Positions 14,540 through 20,876 of a DNA stretch of 20,876 nucleotides are shown piece by piece; position 1 is the stretch's first letter; the number at the start of each line of letters is the position of its first letter. The notes under the pieces were generated by a model. That model was given only the letters and a program-made list of their open reading frames with translations. It was not told the origin of the DNA and ran no database searches. Where the stretch lies: positions 1 to 20,876 of IMG/VR virus record IMGVR_UViG_3300033146_001910; one strand, 5' to 3'. The position numbers and the translations under genes are program-made. The DNA comes from a virus.

Positions 14540-17460
14540 TGCAATTTATAGCTATCGCTGACCCCCACTTTCATTTATACAAGAATCAAGCACGAGAGAC
14601 GCATAATGGCATCACAGATAGGCTGGAGGATGTTGGTAGATGTTTTGATACTGCACTTGAGTATGCTCGTGATAATAACATTAGAACCCTTGTTGTTCTT
14701 GGGGATGTTTTTCATTCCAAAGATATTCTTAATGTAGTTGTTTATAACTATGTATTTGCTCTTTTTGAACGCCTTTCACTATTTTTTAATAATATTGTTA
14801 TTTTGGCTGGAAACCATGACCAAGCACACAAGACTAATGATGCTGTTTCAATTCAGGGGCTAAGTCCTTTTGCCACCATTATTACTGATGCTACTGTTCT
14901 AGATATTGACGGAGTAACTTTTCATTGTTTACCTTACGTAGAGAAAGACTTTGTACAAAAGTGTACAGCGTTCCGACCAGTTTCCTCAACACCTAATGTT
15001 TTTCTTGGTCATGTTGGAATTGCTGGAGCTAAGTATAGTGGGTTTGAAACAAGAGCAAAGGGTGAAATTGAGTTAAAGGACATACAGACTGGGCAGTATG
15101 ATTTAAGTTTATTTGGACATTTTCATGAGTTTCAGGCATTAAGTCCCAAAGCTTACTATGTAGGAGCCCCAATGCAACATAATTTCTCAGATGTGGGGTC
15201 AGTACGGGGATTTTGTGCGGTAACTGTGACAGCAGGAAGACGGGGAGCTGACGTACAAGTTAAGCAGATTCCTGTTTGTACTACCCCTGAATTTTTGAGT
15301 GTAACTGAAGCTGAATATCTTGTTGCACCTGAATCTGATGATTTGTATATAAAATTAGTAGATGTTTCTAGGGCAAAGGCAACACAGTATATGAGTGAAG
15401 ACCCTAGAATTGTTGGAGCCAAAATAACCTTTAACGATAACACAAAATTAAAATCCTCTGTTACGCAAGCTACTACACCTGAACAGCTTATTGAAGCTTA
15501 CTTGGATTATATGAATGAGCAGATTGTAACTTTGAATCTGCCAAGACCTTTACTACAGAAGTATGGCTTATCTATCTTAAACAAAATTAAATCTGAACGC
15601 TTAGTAAGTAAACATTCGTTTACCTTTAAGGTGAACGGGGTAGGCTTTAAAGCTTTTGGTGATACAGGGTTTAGTATAGACTATTCAAAAGAAGGCTTAA
15701 CACTTATTCGAGGAGTTAATCATAGCTCAAATGGAAGAAGTAGTAATGGTACTGGGAAATCAACTTTACTTGAAGCGTTATTATTTGGGTTGTATGGAAA
15801 GTACGGTAAAGGTCTCAAAAAAGACATGGTTAATCTCAAAAGTCCTAAAGCTGAAGTAACAGTTGAGATTGTGAGAGACGGGGTAACATTTGGAAAAGTA
15901 GTTAGAACCGTGTATAAAAGCTCAACCCCAAATAAGTTAGCCTTTAGTATAGACAAGGAAGAGTTGTCTGGTAGTCTGGCTCAGATTCAAAACCAAATCG
16001 AACTCTTTTTAGGGTTGTCTAAAGATTCATTTCTTTTGTCGTTGTATTGTGCTGTTCCTGTAGGTCAATTAACTTCAGGTATTCTGGAAGGAATTTTTAG
16101 TGAAATTTTAGGGTTGCAAGCTTATGTTGAGGCTAGGGATTTAGTTAGTAAAGACCTTGGTGCTGTGCAGACCCGTATTACCCAACAAACTTTTGCAATA
16201 AACACAATACAACAAACTCTTTTGCAACTTGAAGCAGATTTACTTCTACAAGAAGAAAACTATAATACTCTTCATGATAGGCAAAATGCAGACGAAACTT
16301 TGAAGGTGTCTCAAGACCTACTACGTACACTACAAACGGATAGCCAACAAGCTAAAGAGGAACTTGCAAAGGTACAAATACAGCTTAATAATCAAGATGC
16401 TGCATATAAAAAAGAAACTTTAGTTCTTGGTACACTTCAAGAAGATGTGAATATGGCAGAAACTAATCAAGCTGTTTTACAGACTAAAGTGCAAACGCAA
16501 GAGACTGTGTATTTAAAAGTTAAACATTTAATAGCAGATAAGCATTGCCCTGCTTGTCAAGCTTCAACTGAGAGAGATGACCTGTATAAGGTCTTAGAGC
16601 AAGAGGCACTTCACTTAGAAAGACTTACTTCTGAATATCAAGGGAGCCAATTACTGTGTGCTGATGTTAAAGGTAAATACTATGAATACGAAGCAATAGT
16701 AGCTTCTTTGGAAAATGAGTTAAATACCTCTATTAGAGCTTTTAACGCAATTCAACAAGTTATCCAGCAAAAACAGCAGGAGATAATTCGTCTACAAGGT
16801 CAAGTCTTACTTGTGGAGTCTAAACAGGAACAGGCGAAAAGTGCCTGCAAAGAAGCTTATGATGCCGTTATTCACCTTGAAGAGCAGTATGATGAGTTAG
16901 ATGAGAAGTTAGGGCAACAAGAGCTTGTGAGAGGCTCTCTGTATGTCCAAGCTGAGATAAAAGAGTTTTGGCTTGTGGGTTTTGGTTCTACTGGTATACG
17001 CAATCTAGTTATTGATGGGGCGTTACCCGAATTAAATAAAATTGCAGCAAGTTATAGTGATGTCTTAATTGGAGGTGAAATAACTGTTGGATTTACAAGC
17101 ACCACAGAAACGGCTAAAGGGGAATCTCGCAACAAGTTAGCTGTAACCGTCGAAGATATTTATGGTCACTCTACGTATGAGGGTGCTAGCTCTGGTGAAC
17201 AGAGACGAATGAATATCATTTTAAGTTTAGCGTTGCAAAGATTTATCTCTCTTCGTCAAAACTTAGGTGTTATCTTATTAGATGAAATTTTTGTTAAGTT
17301 AGATGATACTGGAAGGGAATCTGTTGTTAAGTTACTTCGCTATGTGTTAAAGGATATCCCTAGTATCTTTATTGTTAGTAACCAAGAAGGTATTACCAGA
17401 GAAAATTTTGATAACATTATCACAGTAACTCGAAGAGGAGTTGAGTCCTACATTTCGTAG
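14539..17460 (+). CDS. Fused Mre11-Rad50 (SbcD-SbcC, gp47-gp46) nuclease-ATPase
   Basis: A 973-residue protein; ATG 14539 with AAGGA at 14527-14531. Residues 1 to about 340 are a Mre11/SbcD metallophosphoesterase: D8 and H10 (ADPHFH), D56 (LGDVFHS), GNHD (91-94), GHVG (H158), FGHFHEF (H194, H196). A Rad50/SbcC ATPase follows: Walker A NGTGKST (403-409), long coiled coils with a zinc hook CPAC (C670, C673), signature SSGEQ (884-888), Walker B VILLDE (D915, E916). In T4 and T5 these are separate genes forming a complex that resects DNA ends for strand invasion. Here one continuous frame encodes both in nuclease-then-ATPase order. Its coiled coils are shorter than in cellular Rad50. Confidence 0.92.
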   Translation: MQFIAIADPHFHLYKNQARETHNGITDRLEDVGRCFDTALEYARDNNIRTLVVLGDVFHSKDILNVVVYNYVFALFERLSLFFNNIVILAGNHDQAHKTNDAVSIQGLSPFATIITDATVLDIDGVTFHCLPYVEKDFVQKCTAFRPVSSTPNVFLGHVGIAGAKYSGFETRAKGEIELKDIQTGQYDLSLFGHFHEFQALSPKAYYVGAPMQHNFSDVGSVRGFCAVTVTAGRRGADVQVKQIPVCTTPEFLSVTEAEYLVAPESDDLYIKLVDVSRAKATQYMSEDPRIVGAKITFNDNTKLKSSVTQATTPEQLIEAYLDYMNEQIVTLNLPRPLLQKYGLSILNKIKSERLVSKHSFTFKVNGVGFKAFGDTGFSIDYSKEGLTLIRGVNHSSNGRSSNGTGKSTLLEALLFGLYGKYGKGLKKDMVNLKSPKAEVTVEIVRDGVTFGKVVRTVYKSSTPNKLAFSIDKEELSGSLAQIQNQIELFLGLSKDSFLLSLYCAVPVGQLTSGILEGIFSEILGLQAYVEARDLVSKDLGAVQTRITQQTFAINTIQQTLLQLEADLLLQEENYNTLHDRQNADETLKVSQDLLRTLQTDSQQAKEELAKVQIQLNNQDAAYKKETLVLGTLQEDVNMAETNQAVLQTKVQTQETVYLKVKHLIADKHCPACQASTERDDLYKVLEQEALHLERLTSEYQGSQLLCADVKGKYYEYEAIVASLENELNTSIRAFNAIQQVIQQKQQEIIRLQGQVLLVESKQEQAKSACKEAYDAVIHLEEQYDELDEKLGQQELVRGSLYVQAEIKEFWLVGFGSTGIRNLVIDGALPELNKIAASYSDVLIGGEITVGFTSTTETAKGESRNKLAVTVEDIYGHSTYEGASSGEQRRMNIILSLALQRFISLRQNLGVILLDEIFVKLDDTGRESVVKLLRYVLKDIPSIFIVSNQEGITRENFDNIITVTRRGVESYIS

Positions 17461-17463
17461 GGC

Positions 17464-17492
17464 TTGACAAGTGAGTCTAAAAGTGTTATATT
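17464..17492 (+). promoter_or_regulatory. Promoter after the Mre11-Rad50 gene (copy 4)
   Basis: TTGACA 17464-17469, 14 nt, TGTTATATT 17484-17492, an exact match to the copy before the holin. The TTG start of the next gene begins 14 nt after the -10, the same distance as at the holin. A short hairpin (GTCCTAC / GTAGGGC, 17445-17463) abuts it upstream. Confidence 0.8.
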
Positions 17493-17505
17493 ACTAAGGA
17501 GCAAA

Positions 17506-17817
17506 TTGAAAAAGAATATTTATAGAATTGTAGTAGTTAGTGCAGACTGGAAAGAACCTATGGAAAGACTCATAGTAGCAGAAGATATTGAGACTGCTAA
17601 AATATACGCCCGTGATGTATATGATTCAGACACCCCTGAAGGAACTGCAATGTCTGGAGTAGATATTATTCCAACAATCGTTCTCTCTGCAGAAGATGTT
17701 GGGGTGTGGGAATTTGACAAAGTTGGGAAAAATCTTTTAAGAGAGAGTGCTACCCAACTGGAGAAAATAGACCCGTCAACATTAAAAAGTGTAGAAACGG
17801 ATAGTGACCATGACTAA
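17506..17817 (+). CDS. Unknown small protein behind its own promoter
   Basis: The start is placed at TTG 17506, which has AAGGAG at 17496-17501; an open frame from TTG 17464 would begin inside the promoter and is unlikely. The product is 103 residues, with a beta-strand start (KKNIYRIVVVSADW), a helix (DIETAKIYARDVY), a strand (VDIIPTIVLS) and an acidic C-terminus (VETDSDHD). This alpha/beta pattern is found in many small phage proteins and is not diagnostic. It overlaps the nuclease gene by 8 nt. Function unknown. Confidence 0.65.
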   Translation: MKKNIYRIVVVSADWKEPMERLIVAEDIETAKIYARDVYDSDTPEGTAMSGVDIIPTIVLSAEDVGVWEFDKVGKNLLRESATQLEKIDPSTLKSVETDSDHD

Positions 17818-18388
17818 ACGAAAAGGTGTAAATGGAAAAGCTAAAGGAAGTACCTTTGAGAGGCGTGTTGCTAAATACCTTACTACTTGGCTGACCGAAC
17901 ACAACATTGATGGGGAGTTTACTAGAGTCCCTTCTTCAGGTGGCCTCAGATGGAAACAAAATGATAGTGTGGTTGGTGATATTACTTTAAGTTCACCCAC
18001 ACACGAGACTCTCTGTACTTTTGAATGTAAGAATCAAGAAAAGTGGAGTCTTTGGAAATTATTTGGTTATCACACTGTTCCTGCCAACCCTAAAGGCCCA
18101 AGTACCCTTCAAGGATTTTGGGGGCAAGCTTGTTCAGATGCAGCAAGAACTGAGACTAAATTTCCTACTTTGATTATGACTAAGAATCACAGACCAATTA
18201 TTTTAGTTATTCCCGAAAACATAAATGTAGTTTTAGCTCATAGAAATGAGTTACTTGATATTGGAATTAGAAAGCGTTTTGTACTTCACCCTGATATAAA
18301 GGGGACTCAGTATAATGATGTTATCATAGTTCCATTTTTGAAATTTTTAGATATTGTTGACCCCCAATTACTACTGGAGAAAAAATGA
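17810..18388 (+). CDS. PD-(D/E)XK nuclease, Holliday-junction-resolvase-like
   Basis: The start is placed at ATG 17810 (the GTG at 17804 is too close to any ribosome site), giving 192 residues. The N-terminal third shows the nuclease core: KGSTFERRVAKYL (E17), TRVPSSGG, VVGDI (D57) and FECKN (E72, K74). This order, glutamate helix, then D and ExK, is that of archaeal Hjc and related PD-(D/E)XK enzymes, which cut four-way junctions or other branched DNA with a divalent metal. The C-terminal half is unassigned. Its place after the Mre11-Rad50 gene fits recombination intermediate resolution or packaging-related trimming. It ends in an ATGA overlap with the next gene. A restriction-type or VRR-NUC-type nuclease is an alternative. 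Confidence 0.65.
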   Translation: MTKRKGVNGKAKGSTFERRVAKYLTTWLTEHNIDGEFTRVPSSGGLRWKQNDSVVGDITLSSPTHETLCTFECKNQEKWSLWKLFGYHTVPANPKGPSTLQGFWGQACSDAARTETKFPTLIMTKNHRPIILVIPENINVVLAHRNELLDIGIRKRFVLHPDIKGTQYNDVIIVPFLKFLDIVDPQLLLEKK

Positions 18389-18888
18389 CGGTGGCTAAAT
18401 CGACAGTGAAATCAAATATTCCTCCACCAAGTGAGGAAGCAGTTATTAAGTTGTTAGAGCTTGAGTACTTTGACCCAACTGTTCCAATTATGGAACCTTG
18501 CTCTGATACATTAAAGATAACAAAACTTTTGCGAGACAAGGGGTACATGGTAAGTGCAAGTACAAACCTTGTCTTTATGCCTGAACCAGAAGTAAGACGA
18601 GTAGATTTCTTTACGATACCTTATTTTCATGGTAATATAATTACTCGCCCACCTGTGTCTCTGATTACTAAATACCTCACTCATGCTTTAGCTATAATTC
18701 CTAAAGGAAGAAAAGTAGCTATGTTCTTACCAGCAAGCTACTTTGGTACGCATAATCATGAGTGTACAGTTACTTCCGCAACTCGTATCTATATCACACC
18801 TGACAGGGCAACTCTTTCTCAAAAAGGTGACTGGTATATTTGGAAAAAAGGCGTTGTAGGAAAGACTCAATTGCAGTGGTTGGAATAA
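18385..18888 (+). CDS. Degenerate adenine-methyltransferase-like protein
   Basis: A 167-residue protein from ATG 18385 (ATGA overlap; GGAGA upstream). The middle has the layout of a Rossmann N6-adenine methyltransferase: IMEPCSD (35-41) where the SAM-binding motif I 'EPSAGxG' is expected, LLRDKGYMVSAS (next strand), VDFF, then IITRPPVSLITKYLTHAL (85-102) in the place of motif IV 'NPP(Y/F/W)', then KGRKVAMFLPASYF (107-120). Both key sites are altered: the glycines of motif I are missing, and NPPY is TRPPV. So it probably cannot methylate DNA and may instead bind DNA or a partner. The fold call is by eye, and the function is unknown. Confidence 0.5.
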   Translation: MTVAKSTVKSNIPPPSEEAVIKLLELEYFDPTVPIMEPCSDTLKITKLLRDKGYMVSASTNLVFMPEPEVRRVDFFTIPYFHGNIITRPPVSLITKYLTHALAIIPKGRKVAMFLPASYFGTHNHECTVTSATRIYITPDRATLSQKGDWYIWKKGVVGKTQLQWLE

Positions 18889-18897
18889 GGAGTAAGA

Positions 18898-19089
18898 TTG
18901 AAGATTAGAATTAAGAAGAACGAAAAAGGGTTTTATGCCCAACGCCAGATTTTATGGTGCTTATGGTTTACAATTCACTTTGGGTTGTTCTACCAAGAGT
19001 ATTTTAAGACTAGGAAAGCATTACAAAAAGAGCTAGATAAATACACACCAAACTCAAAGAATATTATTTTACATCAAGGAGATTTTTAA
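18898..19089 (+). CDS. Unknown 63-residue protein
   Basis: A TTG start at 18898 is supported by AAGGAG at 18887-18892, 5 nt upstream. The product has a basic N-terminus (MKIRIKKNEKGF), one aromatic hydrophobic stretch (about 18-31, QILWCLWFTIHFGL) that could be a membrane or amphipathic helix, and a charged C-terminal helix. It ends at TAA overlapping the RNR start codon (TAATG). No family recognised. Confidence 0.55.
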   Translation: MKIRIKKNEKGFYAQRQILWCLWFTIHFGLFYQEYFKTRKALQKELDKYTPNSKNIILHQGDF

Positions 19090-20876
19090 TGAACCAAGAC
19101 TTTTCAAATATACACCAAGTAAAAGTGTTTAAAGACAGATATCAGCATGGGGAAGAGACTGTAGATGAAGCATTTAAACGTGTTGCAAGATGCTCAGTTA
19201 GAATTGAGGAGGAGGTTTTAGGTTTAACACCAGAAGCCCAGTATAAATTATTTTATTCAGGACTAAGTGAGTCTTTATTCTCTCCTGCTGGACGACCTAT
19301 TGCTAGTACTGGAGAAGGGTATAATAATATGCTTTTCAACTGTTTTGTAATAGGGGTAGCTGACTCAAGACAAGGAATCACAGGGAGTTTAGGTGACTTC
19401 ATGGAGATTGCAGCATTGGGTGGGGGCATTGGTAGTAGCTTTGGTAATTTAAGACCTAAAGGTGACAAAACTATAACAAGTAAAGGGACTGCTTCGGGGC
19501 CAGTTTCCTTCATTAATGTTTTTCAAGAACTAGCTACGACAATTAAACAGGCTGGTACTAGAGGGTTAGCAACCTTAGTTACTATGCCTATTTTTCACCC
19601 TGATATAGAAGAGTTTATTGTAGCAAAGTATGAAGAAGGTAAATGGCCTAATGCTAATATATCTATTGGGATTACACATGATTTTATGATAGCTGTGGAA
19701 AATGATTCTGCTTTTGACTTAACTTGGAAAGGTGAAGTCAGAAAAACAGTGAGAGCTAAAGACCTTTGGGAAAAGATTTGCACCCTAGCTCACAGGAATG
19801 GTGAACCAGGAATTTTATTTTTAGACACAATGAATGAAGACTCACCCTATCGTGGTTATGAATACTTGGATAGCACAAATCCTTGCATTACAGGGGATTC
19901 ACCTATACAAACCCCTAGTGGAATAGTATTAGCTAAAGATATTAAACAGGGTGACTTGATAGAGACTATAGCAGGGTATGAAACTGTGACTACTCTTGAG
20001 GTAACTCATGACAGGTACACTTATGAAGTTATACTTAAAAATGGTACTACTATTACAGCAACAGAATCTCATGTGTTTTATACTTTAGATAAAGAAAGAA
20101 ATTTAAAAGAAACTACTTTGGCAGAACTAGGTGCTATAAACGGGGATGGTGCATTTTTAGCAGTATCAAAGAAAAAAGTTGAGGACTTAGTGGAAGTTTC
20201 TGTAATAAAAGCTAGAGAGTCAAAAGCAGAGTGGGCAAGTACTGATTTTGAGTTTGTAGAAGTTGAAGATATTGTGTGGACAGAAAAAGCAGAGACAGTT
20301 TATGACTTTTACTGCGAGGGTAGTGATACTTATGTTGTAAATGGTGTTGTATCAAGAGGATGTGGAGAAGTTGCCTTACCTCATAACGGTGCTTGTAACT
20401 TGGGCTCAGTAATCCTTGGGTCTTTTATTAATAAACAGACTAAGGAAATTGATTTTGACGGGATTGCTCAAGCTGCATTTAGTCTAACTCTTTGGTTGGA
20501 TAACTTGATTGACATTAGCACTTTCCCAACTCCTGCTATAGAGGCAATGGTTAAGAAGTATAGACCTATTGGTGTGGGTTCAATGGGGTTAGCAGATTTG
20601 CTGCTGTATGCTGGACTTCCTTATGGGGACTATCCAGAATCCTTAGCCCTGTCTGATAAAATTGCTAAACTTATTCAAGATAGTTGTCAAGCTGCCAGTG
20701 AGAAACTTGCAGAACAATTTGGCCCATTTCCTGCTTATGACTCAGCTATTTCTGATTTTGCCCCTAGAAGAAACATAACTTTGACAGCGTATGCTCCTAC
20801 AGGAAGTATAAGTGCGTTGTTTGATGTTAGTAGTGGAATTGAATCAATGTTTGCACCAGTTATAAAACGAGACGAG
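19089..20876 (+). CDS. Class II-like ribonucleotide reductase interrupted by an intein (partial, runs off window)
   Basis: ATG 19089, with AAGGAG at 19076-19081; the frame stays open to the last base (596 codons), so the C-terminus is missing. Typical large-subunit features: an N-terminal cysteine motif (LFNCFVIG), ALGGGIGSSFGNLRPKG, GTASGPVSFINVF, HPDIEEFIVAK, then STNP before the intein and CGEVALPHNGACNLGSV after it. N-P-C-G-E holds the radical cysteine of class II enzymes, and ACNLG holds its partner. After splicing the enzyme would reduce ribonucleotides to deoxyribonucleotides; the NPCGE signature points to the adenosylcobalamin-dependent class, so no small subunit would be needed. PTGSIS and GIESMF near the end are also usual. 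The intein (159 residues) must be removed for activity. Confidence 0.88.
   Translation, partial: MNQDFSNIHQVKVFKDRYQHGEETVDEAFKRVARCSVRIEEEVLGLTPEAQYKLFYSGLSESLFSPAGRPIASTGEGYNNMLFNCFVIGVADSRQGITGSLGDFMEIAALGGGIGSSFGNLRPKGDKTITSKGTASGPVSFINVFQELATTIKQAGTRGLATLVTMPIFHPDIEEFIVAKYEEGKWPNANISIGITHDFMIAVENDSAFDLTWKGEVRKTVRAKDLWEKICTLAHRNGEPGILFLDTMNEDSPYRGYEYLDSTNPCITGDSPIQTPSGIVLAKDIKQGDLIETIAGYETVTTLEVTHDRYTYEVILKNGTTITATESHVFYTLDKERNLKETTLAELGAINGDGAFLAVSKKKVEDLVEVSVIKARESKAEWASTDFEFVEVEDIVWTEKAETVYDFYCEGSDTYVVNGVVSRGCGEVALPHNGACNLGSVILGSFINKQTKEIDFDGIAQAAFSLTLWLDNLIDISTFPTPAIEAMVKKYRPIGVGSMGLADLLLYAGLPYGDYPESLALSDKIAKLIQDSCQAASEKLAEQFGPFPAYDSAISDFAPRRNITLTAYAPTGSISALFDVSSGIESMFAPVIKRDE
19884..20360 (+). 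other. Mini-intein in RNR with non-canonical Arg-Gly C-terminus
   Basis: An in-frame insert of 477 nt (159 residues) lies exactly between NP and CGE of the RNR active-site motif. Block A CITGDSPIQTPSG starts with the nucleophile C1; block B has GTTITATESHVF (T and H of the TxxH motif); block F is TVYDFYCEGSDTYVVNG. The last residues are VVSRG, followed by the required C+1. Canonical inteins end in His-Asn. The size and lack of LAGLIDADG or HNH motifs mean there is no homing endonuclease. Splicing normally requires cyclisation of the terminal Asn (or Gln/Asp), so this element may be splicing-impaired or use another mechanism. Confidence 0.85.

Noticed and set aside
14904-14926. TTGACG 14 nt before TGT in the Mre11-Rad50 gene as another promoter copy
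   Set aside because: The sequence after TGT is TTACCT, a poor -10.
17464-17505. Start of the 17506 gene at TTG 17464
   Set aside because: That codon is the -35 hexamer of the promoter and has no ribosome site; TTG 17506 has AAGGAG at the right distance.
19884-20360. Homing endonuclease within the intein
   Set aside because: Only 159 residues are present, and no LAGLIDADG, HNH or GIY-YIG motif is visible between blocks B and F.
1-20876. Alternative genetic code (stop codon reassignment)
   Set aside because: TAA, TAG and TGA all end recognisable genes at sensible places, and no conserved domain is interrupted by an in-frame stop.

Overview
This window looks like part of the genome of a lytic tailed phage (Caudoviricetes) of a Gram-negative bacterium. 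It is AT-rich, every gene lies on the + strand, and neighbouring genes abut or overlap by a few bases (ATGA or GTGA junctions). The Gram-negative host is inferred from the lysis cassette, which has an amidase endolysin, a holin-like protein, a protein with an inner-membrane anchor and a beta-rich C-terminus, and the tail of a YfiM-like protein. No tRNA, CRISPR, IS or integrase gene was seen.

Layout. (1) 1-1863, lysis module: end of a YfiM/DUF2279-like gene, promoter, holin candidate, zinc amidase endolysin, spanin-like protein. (2) 1873-2250: a small beta-rich, virion-like protein. (3) 2241-7894, replication initiation: UvsW-type helicase with no ordinary start codon, an unknown protein, DnaB-type helicase, zinc-ribbon/TOPRIM primase, and two unknown proteins. 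(4) 7887-13673, synthesis and recombination: family A DNA polymerase with an N-terminal UDG-like domain and a shortened fingers region, an unknown coiled-coil protein, gp32-like SSB, RecA/UvsX recombinase, FEN/5'-3' exonuclease. (5) 13660-14539: three small genes, one resembling a bacterial histone-fold protein. (6) 14539-17460: an Mre11-like nuclease and a Rad50-like ATPase fused in one polypeptide. (7) 17464-19089: promoter, small unknown gene, Hjc-like PD-(D/E)XK nuclease, degenerate methyltransferase-like protein, small unknown gene. (8) 19089-end: class II-type ribonucleotide reductase interrupted by a mini-intein, running off the window.

Together the genes form a nearly self-sufficient recombination-dependent replication system: DnaB and primase for the fork, PolA for synthesis, gp32-like SSB, RecA/UvsX, UvsW helicase, Mre11-Rad50 and a probable junction nuclease for recombination, FEN for flap and primer removal, and RNR for dNTP supply.

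Two signals are not explained by gene content. First, a strict promoter motif (TTGACA, 14 nt, TGTTATATT) occurs four times exactly and once with one change, always on the + strand; three copies lie inside coding genes. Second, several perfect 11-14 bp hairpins without T tracts lie in or near the 5' parts of coding genes. The most unusual protein-level features are an intein at the radical cysteine of RNR that ends in Arg-Gly instead of His-Asn, a polymerase lacking about 19 residues after motif B, a histone-like protein, and a methyltransferase-like protein without its NPPY motif. All family calls were made by reading motifs; no database search was run.
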